A stretch of DNA of 64,000 nucleotides, taken from the NCBI GenBank assembly GCA_037178625.1, contig CM074138.1, forward strand, positions 124,001 through 188,000, in the 5' to 3' direction. A model generated the notes under the pieces. It worked only from the letters and a program-made list of their open reading frames with translations. It was not told the origin of the DNA and did not search any database. Positions 1 to 9,690 of this stretch are shown here, piece by piece. Source of the stretch: Skeletonema tropicum (Eukaryota > Bacillariophyta > Thalassiosirophyceae > Thalassiosirales > Thalassiosiraceae). Within the stretch, counting starts at the first letter, position 1; every line of letters starts with the position of its first letter. Made by a program: the position numbers and the translations under genes.

Positions 1-2199
1 ATTCGATTTGTTTTGTGTATCCCCCTCCTGTGTGAATGCATTTGAGCTGTTAAGCGTCACTCAAATACAAGCCAGAAGGATACCATGCGACTCATTTCCC
101 CAAATCGAGAGTTATGATGCTCCCAAATTCAATAATCTCCATTTTTCCCGCGTTTGCCTCCTAACCCGTGATGAGTTTTTGACCTTGAATCGTGTCTGCC
201 GACGAAGCTCTTCATTCTCGGCACGGAGCTCATCAATTTTCTCCCTTGCGCGCTCCAATTCAACCTCTCGTTTCAGCACCTCCGAAGCAGCAAAATCCAC
301 CGTAGCATTCATTATCTTTTTATTTACGGGGACCTTACCAGTTCCTCTTTCCTTCCACCGGGTAACGATGTCCTCGTCGTCGGTCAGTTCCTCCTCTTTC
401 ACTGCGCTGTCCCCCTCCGACTGCTTTTCTAACTGGTTCCGCAACGATACATTCTGCTCCTTCAACTCGCCTATTTTTCTCTTCATCTCTGCTTCAGCAT
501 CGGACTTCGCCTTTAGCTCAGTCTTAGTGCCACACAGTGTCGCAAATAGTCTTTTCATCTCCTGCTTTACATTCCAAAATAATGATCTTTCTTTCTCTAA
601 ATCCTCCCTCAATTCCTTCTCTTTGGAACGTTGCAAGGCCACCTCGGCATTCAGTTTTGCCACAGTGTCTGACTTTGCCTCCAGCTGGGCTTCCGCACCA
701 CGTAATTCATCAGTGAATTTCTTCTTCTGATCTTCCCACAGAGAATTGGCCGCTTCAAACGTTTTTGCCGTTTCCGCCAACTTTTTATTGAGAGCATCTT
801 TAGCTGTCTTCTCCTTCAATCGGGCAGTTGCTGCATTCATCAGTTGGGAATGCAAATCAGCCTTTTCTGCCCTTTTCACCACCAGCTCTTCCTGGTAGCC
901 CTCCAATTCCTCCCTGAATTGAGCCTCCGCATGTTTCATTTGAGACTGCAGCTGAGTGTATTCGGATTTAGATTGAGATTTAACTGCTTCCAATTCCTCA
1001 GACGCTCCCTTCAGCTGCTCATTCAACCGCGCTTTCAATTCAACTACCTCATTCTTGGAATCATTCAGTTCAGAATTCAATCGCTGAACTTCACGCTCCT
1101 TTTCGACGTCATTCGCAGTCGTTGCTATCTCCTCTGGAACTACGTGAGAATGCTTACCCTCCTCTGAAATGACATCCCCGTTATCTTCATCTCCAAAATC
1201 ACACTCATTTGGACCATCGTCCCCCCAGTTATCTGAATCTTCCATTGCTTCAGCTGGACCCACTTTACCCTCCTGCGTAGGCGCAACATCTGGTGATGCC
1301 TCTTCCTCTCCATCGTCTTTCAGATTCCCATCCCCCACCCCCCTCGCCCTTTTCGCTGGCCTCAGTTCTGATGTAGTATCCTGTTCTGGATTCACCACTT
1401 CCTCCTCCCCCCCCTCGTCGTCTCCACCGACGTTGCCCCCCGACTCGGGGTAAGCCGCGTCTTCATTGTATTTCGGCTTCCTTCCTAATTTCGACAACCG
1501 GTCCGAGCGCCTAGTGGGCTCCGTTGCAACCTTTGCCTTCCGTTTCCGAGCAACAATCGGGGGTTGTTTCTTTGTCCCCTTGGTTATTCCCTTGGTCCCT
1601 TCCTCTTCGTTATCACTAACTTCTGCCACTGTCGTAGACGCACTATTTTTTTGATTGTCCCCTCCCTGAATAACTTGACATGGTAAATTTGCCGAATATG
1701 CCCCATGCCTCCAGCACACTCCTCTCCTTTTAAATTGGTTTGGACATCCATCAACGCTGCATCGTTTGCGCGTTGCCCCATGCCTAACGCACACTCCTCC
1801 TGTTTGAGCATACTTTGAGCATCCATCAACTCTGCATCGTTTGACCTTTGCTCCATGCCTAATGCACACTCCTCCACTGACTGCTATGTTTGTGCATCCA
1901 TCAGCTGTGCACTTTTTTCTAGTTCGTTTTTTCTTTGGTGGACCACTTTGACTATTGGCTGCTGCATCAACTTCTTTCCTCTTCCCGGCCGCCACCGGAT
2001 TGTTTTTGACAGGTTTCGGCATGATGTTCAAATATTATTTTTGCTCCTCTGCCAAACTACCCGCCACTGCTCCCAAGCTTTCAATGATGATCTTTCTCAG
2101 TGCAGATGCGGTCTGTAATGGCCATCCTCAGCTATTGTTAGCCGACGACAAGAAGGATATATCGTAGGTAACACCCCCCCCGCCGCCCGCCGTTCATTT
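1..2199. repeat. Segmental duplication, copy 1 (partner 13221-15581)
   Basis: Bases 1-1480 match 13221-14700 with essentially no differences. Similarity then weakens across the finger repeats and resumes through the start codon to 2199. After the inserted element at 2200-4385, the same duplication continues at 4386-4486 against 15577-15683. The left limit is the window edge, so the true start is not known. Confidence 0.9.
112..2022 (-). CDS. Zinc-finger-repeat / coiled-coil protein, copy 1
   Basis: Protein of 636 residues, read from the ATG at 2022; the frame opens three codons earlier only at a TTG. Near the N-terminus (about residues 35-110) are three tandem Cys/His repeats of the form C-x4-C-x8-C-x3-H with the signature GGVCxRHGA, resembling the plant WRKY19-type zinc-finger repeat that is common in diatoms and oomycetes. 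A basic stretch (PKKKRTRKK) precedes them and could be a nuclear signal. An acidic low-complexity region follows. Roughly residues 280-620 are charged heptad-like sequence, an extended coiled coil. The role is unknown; a nuclear, DNA- or RNA-associated scaffold is inference only. The coding sequence is nearly identical to the gene at 13332-15407 over its 3' 1.4 kb. Its upstream region is interrupted by the TIR element at 2200-4385, so this copy may have lost its native promoter. Confidence 0.75.
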   Translation of the reverse strand: MPKPVKNNPVAAGKRKEVDAAANSQSGPPKKKRTRKKCTADGCTNIAVSGGVCIRHGAKVKRCRVDGCSKYAQTGGVCVRHGATRKRCSVDGCPNQFKRRGVCWRHGAYSANLPCQVIQGGDNQKNSASTTVAEVSDNEEEGTKGITKGTKKQPPIVARKRKAKVATEPTRRSDRLSKLGRKPKYNEDAAYPESGGNVGGDDEGGEEEVVNPEQDTTSELRPAKRARGVGDGNLKDDGEEEASPDVAPTQEGKVGPAEAMEDSDNWGDDGPNECDFGDEDNGDVISEEGKHSHVVPEEIATTANDVEKEREVQRLNSELNDSKNEVVELKARLNEQLKGASEELEAVKSQSKSEYTQLQSQMKHAEAQFREELEGYQEELVVKRAEKADLHSQLMNAATARLKEKTAKDALNKKLAETAKTFEAANSLWEDQKKKFTDELRGAEAQLEAKSDTVAKLNAEVALQRSKEKELREDLEKERSLFWNVKQEMKRLFATLCGTKTELKAKSDAEAEMKRKIGELKEQNVSLRNQLEKQSEGDSAVKEEELTDDEDIVTRWKERGTGKVPVNKKIMNATVDFAASEVLKREVELERAREKIDELRAENEELRRQTRFKVKNSSRVRRQTREKWRLLNLGAS

Positions 2200-4385
2200 T
2201 ACCGTCGGGCATCCTCGCGTGTTTATGATCTGTCGGGCGTCATTGTGGGTTCCCCCCTTTTTCGACTGTTTTTGTGGGTTTTCGTGGGCAATCGCTAGAT
2301 GATCGCTAGAACGAAAAGGGTGCAGCCTGCCCCTACATGATGGACCGAGTCCGAACTTGCGCCGAGTAATGAGCAACCTCGTCCTTCCTATGATGTAATA
2401 GTGCCATGTGTGTGCGCAAGTTGGGAAGCCTTTGTAAGCAAGCTATTGATTAATCAATTTCAAGTCATCTAGATTTACATGTGTGAAGTCAGACATGAGA
2501 TGTGTTGTTCTTAAAATAATGGTGTTTTCATGTATTTACACCCTTTTCACTTTCCCATTTCGTTTTGCTTTTCCCTGCGGCTTTTCCCAAGCTTTGTTTG
2601 CAGGACGAAATACTTACCGTCATTGTTATCAAGCCGTGTTGCCCCTGTCCTTGGGCGAAGATTGCTGTCATGTGTCTGTGTCGTCGTTCAATGATATTAT
2701 ATGTACAACAGTAGCATAGATTTCGTCCAAGCAATGTTTACCATCGAGTTTATTGCATCCTTCCTCCTTGTTAGCTTTCAACGGTTGGTTGAAATAAATA
2801 ACAGTCTTTTGTTCAACCCTTGCTGCCCAAACGTATATTGTCCCGCAGATTCAAGACACTTGTTTAGTGCATGCATCAAGTAGTTGATCTCATCCTCTAC
2901 TAGCCTTTACCAAAGCTGCTCGTACATTGTGAACAAGAAACACCGCCACCGGCATCTCCATCTCCAGTAATCGCGGTCACTTTGAAACCGTACAGTCCAG
3001 AGAACTCCTCAAGCGACTTCTTGACTGCGTCCAGTGCATAACCATTAGCGCCATAAGCACTTGTGTCCACACCAAGACAATGTAATTTAGTTGTCTTCTT
3101 TAGTCTTTTTCTCACCTCCCAACCAGCTCAAACTAAAATATTGACGAGCGTTCAAGCCCTGCTCGTTTGCCATAACCAGTGATTAGGTTAAAATGCTTTG
3201 CCCCCTCATCCATGATTTCTTACAAGACAATAATCATGCAATCAGCCGCAAGACTAGCTAAATTTCGATTATAAGTCCTCCTAGATGGGCATCCCTTGAC
3301 AATATTAGATACATCAATATCTTTAATGTCAAGCTCATGCAACAGCGCTTTCGTCCAGCCAACAATAATCATCTCAGTTGCTCGTCCGATGCACCGTATC
3401 GTGAGTTGATCACAGCCGCAATGTGGAGTGCACCCTAACCGAACGTTGATTCTTCTGCACCAAACAGTGCTTGAAGGTTGTGATTATTGTCATGTGAACA
3501 ACTTTCCTTTCTCAATTGATGTTTTTTTGCTACGGAAGTTGCTCCCTAGGGTAGAAGGAACTGGGTCACACCATAATTATGTCTCTCGGAAACCCTGCCT
3601 CGGCGTGTCTCGCTGCAATCGTACCCATCACCGCAGTCCATAAGAAGTAACCCATCCTGAATGTCATTATCCAACACACATGCCACCTACCCGCTCTTCC
3701 ATCCAACATGTAATAAAGACGTCCATTTCGGTCAAAGGGTTGCCTACCCGCTCATCATTCGATTCGAACTGTCCGGCAGAAGTAATACATGGTGGTTTTG
3801 GAGGCCTGCGCCCTTCATAACGAAGTAGGTGTTTGTGTCGCTGTCCACATCCCCTCATAGGGGTGGTAGGGTGGTGTCGTTTGATTTTTTGGAGGCATTA
3901 CATAATTCTCCTGTTGTCAAATGAATCCCCTCATCATCCAGACCTGCTGCTACATTGCACATCACGGCGAGCTTGTCGATGGTAAATAATATGCTTAGGG
4001 CGTCATTATGATCCAGCATATGGACGATTGCTGCTCGGAGTGGTGCGTGGACTTTAGATAAACGCCATGGCACGATGTTGTGAGAGATGTATCAATTTAG
4101 ATGGCGATTTAACCACACAAAAACAAGGAAACCAGTCCGCAGCCAATAATACAAAATCTAAGGCTTCCCAACTTGCGCACGAGGCAGTTTCTGAACTAGT
4201 AGGGATAGTAGGGCATGGCGGAACACCATTTTTCGGAATTGCACCATGGTGTGGTGGTGGGGCACCTCAACGCACATGTGTGTCAAATAGTTAGCGATTA
4301 CCTAGCTATGAAAAAGGGGGCGGCGGGGGGCAAACAAAGGACGCAGGCCCGCTAGATCATAAACACGCGAGGATGCCCGACGGTA
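2200..4385. mobile_element. TIR DNA transposon, 2186 bp, 5-bp target duplication
   Basis: The ends are perfect inverted repeats of about 31 bp beginning TACCGTCGGGCATCCTCG. The element is flanked by the direct repeat CATTT (2195-2199 and 4386-4390). The paralogous locus has a single CATTT at 15577-15581 and no insertion, which is a direct empty-site proof. A second inverted pair, TGCGCAAGTTGGGAAGCC at about 2412-2431 against its complement at about 4161-4181, is subterminal or marks a nested insertion. The superfamily is not identified. The interior carries a decayed minus-strand reading frame. Confidence 0.85.
2900..4073 (-). pseudogene. Decayed reading frame inside the TIR element, possible transposase
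   Basis: On the minus strand, short open stretches in shifting frames can be read in order from the ATG at 4073 (MPWRLSKVHAPLRAAIVHML) to a Gly/Asp-rich end near 2900 (ITGDGDAGGG). Several stop codons and frameshifts lie between them. The C-terminal piece, with an Asp-containing start, an xxSLEEF helix and a GDGDAGGG run, has the look of a degenerate nuclease-fold transposase, but no family can be named with confidence. Its position centrally within the inverted repeats supports a transposon origin. Confidence 0.4.
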
Positions 4386-4390
4386 CATTT

Positions 4391-4486
4391 GTGCGTTGGA
4401 CGAATGCGCTAAGTATGTATGTTTTGCTTTTTGCTGGAGCGAGGGCATTTGGCTTGAGCTTGGCTGCCGCTGCGACCTTCGCACCA
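4391..4486. repeat. Continuation of the duplication beyond the inserted element
   Basis: These bases match 15583-15683 (GTGCGTTGGACGAATGCGCT and following), which shows that the element at 2200-4385 split a formerly continuous upstream region of the zinc-finger gene. From 4487 to 4866 no gene or recognisable element is seen. Confidence 0.85.
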
Positions 4487-4866
4487 AGGGTAAATAAGCA
4501 GGGTTGGCGACGACGGTTCCCGCAAAAATTTTACCTAGTAAAAATAACGAGTACCGTTACCGTCTCTCGACTGATAGACTTGATCAGTAGTTATCGTGCA
4601 GGCAGGTCTGACTTCTAGCGTAGCGCCAAGTTTCTACTTACGCTAAAAGGGTTTTCTGCGATTACAGAAAGCGAAATCGCAGGAAGAATTTGAAACGAAA
4701 ATGGTGGGAGAAGCACAAAGAATTTTGCAGGCTTCTCCACACTTCGCTGACCACACACATTCTCATCACTGTCAATTCAATGACACCGAAGACTACTACG
4801 GCATTGCCATCATTTCATTTGGTAGTCAGCAAAGGAACGCTATTTTCTTTAGGTAAATAACCATTC

Positions 4867-5396
4867 ATGATTAAATCAGGGTGTGTCCACCTTTCTCGAA
4901 TAATCAAGGTCGTTCGACCTTTTCAAATTAGGAGCGTGGCCCGCTACCTTTCAATTTCAACAATCCAAATCAAATCAAGGTCGTTCGATCTTTTCAAATC
5001 AGGAACGTGGCCCGTTTCCTCTCAATTCAATTCAAATCAAATCAAATCAAGGTCGTTCGACCTCTTCAAATTAGGAGCGTGGCCCGCTACCTTTCAATTC
5101 AATTCAATTCAATCCAAATCAAATCAAGGTCGTTCGATCTTTTCAAAATTAGGAGCGTGGCCCGTTTCCTCTCAATTCAATTCAAATCAAATCAAATCAA
5201 GGTCGTTCGACCTCTTCAAATTAGGAGCGTGGCCCGCTACCTTTCAATTCAATTCAATTCAATCCAAATCAAATCAAGGTCGTTCGATCTTTTCAAAATT
5301 AGGAGCGTGGCCCGCTACCTTTCAATTCAATTCAAATCAAATCAAGGTCGTTCGACCTTTTCAAATCAGGGACGTGGCACGTTCTTTCCCTTCTGA
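4867..5396. repeat. Tandem repeat block with GGTCGTTCGACC cores
   Basis: About seven imperfect units of roughly 65-75 bp, each with a CAATTCAAATCAAATCAAGG stretch, the near-palindrome GGTCGTTCGACC (or GATC variant), and an AGGAGCGTGGCCCG stretch. Units alternate between an AT-rich spacer of one and of three CAATT steps. Because the unit is nearly a multiple of three, long open frames run through it in two frames; they encode the repeat itself and are not taken as genes. Confidence 0.85.
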
Positions 5397-5490
5397 AAGG
5401 GGGTGGACATCCCGATCCTCTTTTCAAAACTCAATTCTATTTCAATACTAACAACTTTTCATCAATCGATATAACACACAGACCGTAAAT

Positions 5491-6394
5491 ATGCCATCAC
5501 GCGACGATAGCTTCGTCCAGTCCAACCGAACTCCCCACTCATGGGACAGGGAGTCTATCAATAATTTCCAATACACCCAAAATCAACTCATCGACGCTCT
5601 GAAGGGAGGCAACGTTGCATCTATCTCCTTCATGGACCACAACTCTGCACTCCAGTCTCTCTACTCACCAAAGCTATCATGTGATGACCACGGCAGCCCT
5701 AACCGCATCTTTGGCAAGTCTTGGAGATAGCAAGAAAACTAGTTCATTCGCCTTCGTCTCTATTGATTCATTAGGACTGTACTGTAGGGTGGGTAAGGAC
5801 GTCTCGGATTTCTCAAATAAGAAGAGACTCACCAAAGATCATTTGAAGGGCTCATCATTCAGTCAGAAATCTCACTGGTTTGCAGAAGCATTGCCGAATT
5901 TCTTCGTGCTGCCCTTTGGAGAATCCCCACCCGATGTAGGAAGCGAGCTTGAGGAGGGAGACCTGACACAAATAGAGTCATCCTACGGGAGTGTTGTCTC
6001 AAAAATTGTGAAATCACTCTACAGTGTCGCAAATGAGTTCATGCCTTCGAAACAAGTCTTGGACAACATCATCGAGTCAGGAGATGAGTCTGAGTACATC
6101 TCATCAGTCCTAGATGATGATGGGGTTGCACTCCTCGAAAATTACCCTCTCGTAGTTGTATCTCCTACCACGAAACTTCCCGAAGATGTAAAGAATCTGC
6201 GCGATATCTTCAAGGTACCACCAACTCCACCAATCCAGCAAAACCCAGTGGGCACATCACAACAGGGACCTACTAGTTCCCTCTCTACGCAACCAGGTCA
6301 AATTGTCATCGTGAATCAAGATTCGAAAGAGTCATCTGAGAAAGACGCACGTGCCGATAAAAAGGCTGCAGCCAAACGTACCCTGGTAGGGGGG
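5491..6394 (+). pseudogene. Broken unidentified gene, gag-like in character
   Basis: An ATG at 5491 opens MPSRDDSFVQSNRTPHSW and runs to a stop at 5730. A one-base shift near 5715-5725 moves into a second frame (DSKKTSSFAFVSIDSLGLY) that stays open to 6616. The coherent part ends near 6394 with an acidic, then Pro/Gln/Ser-rich, then Lys/Ala-rich tail (KDARADKKAAAKR). After that the sequence changes to AT-rich repeat-like DNA, so the 3' end looks truncated. The composition, a globular N-terminal half and a low-complexity basic tail, suggests a gag-like protein of a retroelement. No diagnostic zinc knuckle or polymerase is present, so this is only a guess. The product is unrecognised. Confidence 0.35.
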
Positions 6395-7080
6395 TGCACA
6401 CCCCTGATATTCAAATTTCAAACCTATTATATTCCATCAAATATTGATCAAATACCTTCGTCTATACCCCCAATAGAAATCCCCAAAGTTTGGTGGTGTT
6501 ATATCTTTGTCTTGTGTGGATATCAGCCTCCGTATAGGGGCACTTTTGGCCATCGTGGGAATGGATTTGGAGCTGAGTCGAGTCAAATATGGTCAAATAT
6601 GGCGCCATCTGGTTAGCGAAACGATAGGAATCAGTATATATCGCCAAACACCATCCACTCTTTTAGGTCAACATGCCCACCATGGCGGACTTGACAGTAT
6701 CGACCTCCTACACAGCAGTATACATAATTCCATCAACAATAGAGACCATCATATCATCCTATATGGTATGGCTGGCCATTTTGTGCTTTTATCAGCAGCT
6801 CCAACAAGTTTTTCTTCCGATCACATATCAAAAATAAGACATTTTGAGCCGCTCGACTTCCGCCCAGATAGTGAATAATCAATATCACCACCTTTATCAA
6901 ACTGTTAAGCACCGAAACAGTGGATATATTCCTTTAAATAACCATTGAGATGAATTCGGGCCACTCTTTCGGTGAGTTTCGTCAAAGGAGGCCGAGTTAT
7001 ATTGTGTCACCGGTGCCGATCGTCTCGACCATCGACAACTTAATTTTGGCATAATATTCACACCCCCTGAACAATCAAAT
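6395..7080. other. Non-coding stretch
   Basis: No supported gene. The left part (CACACCCCTGATATTCAAAT near 6398) and the right end (CACCCCCTGAACAATCAAAT, 7061-7080) resemble each other and the repeat unit at 8383-8407, so this is probably repeat-derived sequence. Confidence 0.5.
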
Positions 7081-7411
7081 TAGGGGTTGGTCTCGTCTCG
7101 TCTCGACCGGGACGAGACGGGAATTTTTGGGTCGAGACAAGTGTCCCGTCTCGGCACCCTCTGTCTCGGGACATCTCGGGACATCTCGGGTTTTTGCCAT
7201 CACTCTCTCACAGCCAACCATGATGACAAAGAACAATTCGTCTCTGCGGCTAAACTTCTGATTTCATCAACACGATTCCAATCTCACAACACGATTGCTC
7301 CCTTTGACAACCGTTGGGTACGTTTACAAGACTTAGTTCATTGGTCTTTGATTACTTTTTTGATGCATTTACCTCATAATCTGCTTTCCATGTACCAAAT
7401 AACAAATAATC

Positions 7412-7681
7412 ATGCCCCATGTCGATGCTATGTCCGATGCCAATACAGCTGCTCTCGCCGCTGCCGCTGCAAGCAAGGATGATATCCCCGATGACAACGC
7501 AGCTTCCTCTGCCGGCAAGAATCGCAACCTGCCAGAATCATCGAGTGACGAAGAAGATGGCAATTCCAAAAAGCGCAAAGTATCATTCCCTTTGCGCAAA
7601 TCATCGGAATCCTCAAGCGACGAAGAACAATGGGAAAACCCATGCATTTGCGAATATTATAACGTATCTTCGCTTTCTTAG
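7412..7681 (+). pseudogene. N-terminal remnant of the hAT-like element's protein
   Basis: An 89-residue frame from the ATG at 7412: Ala-rich start, two acidic SSSDEE blocks, and a basic SKKRKVSF stretch that could be a nuclear signal. It ends at a stop codon 45 bp before the hAT C-terminal frame. An authentic transposase would have a zinc finger and the catalytic core here. They are absent, so this is read as the N-terminal edge of a deletion derivative. The function of the peptide is unknown. Confidence 0.35.
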
Positions 7682-7725
7682 GTGCGTTTGATTTCGACGA
7701 TGATGCAGCAGCAAATGATGATGAA

Positions 7726-8148
7726 GTGACTGATGAAAATATTCGGATCAGATGTGAAGCCCAGCTTAAGGCTTACGAACTCGTTGAGCAATTGCCGATA
7801 AAAGAAGGAGGAAAGTTCAATGATCCATTGAAGCGTTGGAAACAACTCGCTCACCAATTCCCTGAACTTGCAACACTTGCACGAGAGTACCTGTGTATTC
7901 CAGCAACGTCCGCTCCCTCGGAAAGAATCTGGAGCAGGGCAGCCAGAGTTGTCACAGCAAAGCGATCTTGCATTGATCCTATTGTCACTTCTCGCATCAT
8001 GTTTGTCGAAGAAAATACAAGCCTCATCCGCAAACATTGGGATGAACTCATGCCTGGGGTGCCCTTGACTGAGTTCCTACTCCCTCCTTCTTTTGAGGAC
8101 AAGGATGAGAACGGGGATCCAATCGATGCTGGCCAGAACGATGAGTAA
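7726..8148 (+). pseudogene. hAT transposase C-terminal (dimerisation) domain fragment
   Basis: The frame is open from about 7684, with the first ATG-like entry at 7726, and ends at 8148 (about 140-155 residues). The block WKQLAHQFPELATLAREYL followed by IPATSAPSERIWSRAA is the conserved hAT C-terminal dimerisation signature (W..L...FP.L..LA...L.IPA.SA.SER.FS). The RNase-H-fold catalytic core that should precede it is missing, so the product cannot transpose DNA alone. It lies inside TIRs at 7081-8320. Confidence 0.7.
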
Positions 8149-8320
8149 TAAGTAGTCTAAGAGTCCGTAATAGATAGTTATTTGTTTGTTCTGTGTCCCT
8201 TTTAATCATTGCTTACCTTCTTGTTGAAAATCTCGAGACATCCCGGGATCTCGTCTCGACGGACCCTGTCCCGTCTCGAGTCTCGGTACGGTGCCGAGAC
8301 CGGGACGGGACCAACCCCTA

Positions 8321-8510
8321 CAAATCTAAGCCAATCAAAGAAAGAGTCAATCGAAAATTCTAAACACGGGGGGGGGCAAGGGGGTGTCCCCCCCTGAACA
8401 TTCAAATCTAAGGCAATCAAAGAAAGAGTCAATCGAAAACTCTAAAAACGGGGGGGGCAAGGGGTCAAATCAAGCCAATCAAAGAAAGAGTCGATCGAAA
8501 ATGCCCGTGA
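8321..8510. repeat. Tandem repeat, 2.5 units of 65-82 bp
   Basis: Units start at 8321, 8403 and 8467. Each begins CAAATCTAAGGCAATCAAAG or a close variant, continues AAAGAGTCAATCGAAAA, and ends in a G-run. The second unit preserves the uninserted target site of the adjacent hAT-like element. Confidence 0.8.
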
Positions 8511-8573
8511 AGGCCAAAGGACACGCCAAAGGGCCCGGACAGAACGACAGAACGACCGACCGACCTGTTACAT

Positions 8574-8725
8574 CGAATCCTAGGATTCTGAAAATCCTAG
8601 GATTCGATGCCGGGGAATCCTTAGATTTCCGAATCCTAGGATTCGCAAGGGGGGTGCACATCGAATCCTTGGATTTCCGAATCCTAGGATTCGGATGGCT
8701 TCATTCACTCCGAATCCTTGGATTG
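8574..8725. repeat. Left subterminal palindrome array of the Ginger-like element
   Basis: Repeated CGAATCCTAGGATTCG palindromes and variants (CGAATCCTTGGATT, GAATCCTTAGATTTCCG) are spaced about 30-45 bp apart. The same motif recurs at the right end (12256-12350), as expected for subterminal transposase-binding sites. Confidence 0.8.
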
Positions 8726-8820
8726 ATATGTAGGTACTTCTGGCTTCTATGCTGGAATCTGTGCTCTTACCTCTTACTAAATAGATAATCTCAAATCACA
8801 CTACAATACTCATTTTCATC

Positions 8821-9627
8821 ATGATATTCAATCAATTTGCTCTTGCTAGTTTATGTTATTGCTCACCACTTGGTGTTGACGGTGTTGCTGCATCTGGTGG
8901 TGGTGGTGGTGGTGGTGGCAGTGAGTACTTGGCATCTGCCAACGACACACCCATGAAAGTCGCTGAGGCTGGCATTAAAGAACGACATCGTCATGCATTT
9001 AATTTGCGCATGTTCCCTGACTTGTTTCATGGTCAAAACAATGACATAATGAAGGAGTTGAAGGATCATCCAAATTCTAATCAAAATTCACTGGAAATGA
9101 GTCAAGGAGAGTGGGAGGAGGCAATCCGCATTGTGGAGAAGTTTGGACCTGCTAAAGAATCTGATGCAACCAAAGAAGAGAAGGATTTCCGCAAGAGCTT
9201 GGGCCAACAGAAAGCAAAGAAGTGGGCTAGATTGGTTGATAAGTACAAGGTTGAAGAATACACATTGCCAGGTTCGGATCAACCAAGAAAGCGGCTAATG
9301 AGGCTCCACAAACGTAGTGGCTTCAGTGAAGAGAGGTGGCTTCTATGTATTCCCCAGCTACAAGTGTTCGATGTGATCTATGAACATCATCATCTTGTTT
9401 CTCACTTGAAGATGAATCAAACTTGTGGCAAGGTACAAGAAAAGTATTACAACGTCACGGAAAAGCAAGTTAATGAGTTTGTAGCCACGTGTGAAACATG
9501 TAACCATGCTAATCCAGTTGCAAAAAAGCAGAAGGGAGCAAAGAAGCCAATCTTGTCCGAAAACTTTCGTGACCGATTTCAGGTCGACCTTATTGATATG
9601 AGGGGCAGCGAAATGAAAGATGTTTAA
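8821..9627 (+). pseudogene. Ginger-type integrase, N-terminal part with H2C2 zinc finger
   Basis: 268 residues from the ATG at 8821. A poly-Gly run lies near residue 25. A helical region follows. The H2C2 integrase zinc-binding domain is at about residues 187-230 (paired His in YEHHHLVSH, then VATCETCNHA). The frame then reads RFQVDLIDM, the usual opening of the retroviral-type integrase core, but stops at TAA (9625-9627) 12 residues later. The roughly 170-residue catalytic core with its DDE triad is missing; the following protease frame begins at once in the same phase. This points to an internal deletion rather than a simple stop mutation. Integrase activity is therefore not expected. Confidence 0.7.
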
Positions 9628-9690
9628 GTTTTTGAGTGCGACTGCTGCTTTTTGGGGACAAGTTTGATTTCAGTTGGTGACGAAAAGTAC

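Larger units (their letters stand above)
7081..8320 (+). mobile_element. hAT-like transposon, internally deleted, 1240 bp
   Basis: Imperfect terminal inverted repeats start TAGGGGTTGGTC and continue as CGTCTCG-rich subterminal repeats. CAAAT directly abuts both ends (7076-7080 and 8321-8325). A tandem paralogue of the flank has a single CAAAT at 8403-8407 inside the same context (CCCTGAACATT...CTAAGGCAATC), which is an empty-site match. A 5-bp duplication is shorter than the 8 bp of canonical hAT elements but agrees with the hAT5-type groups. The interior encodes only the ends of a transposase. Confidence 0.75.

Noticed and set aside
4867..5396. CRISPR-like array
   Set aside because: Spacers are themselves repeats of one another and the sequence context is nuclear eukaryotic; it is an ordinary tandem repeat.
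4867..5451. Two long overlapping plus-strand frames over the tandem repeat
   Set aside because: Both are repeat translations; the openness comes from the unit length, not from selection.
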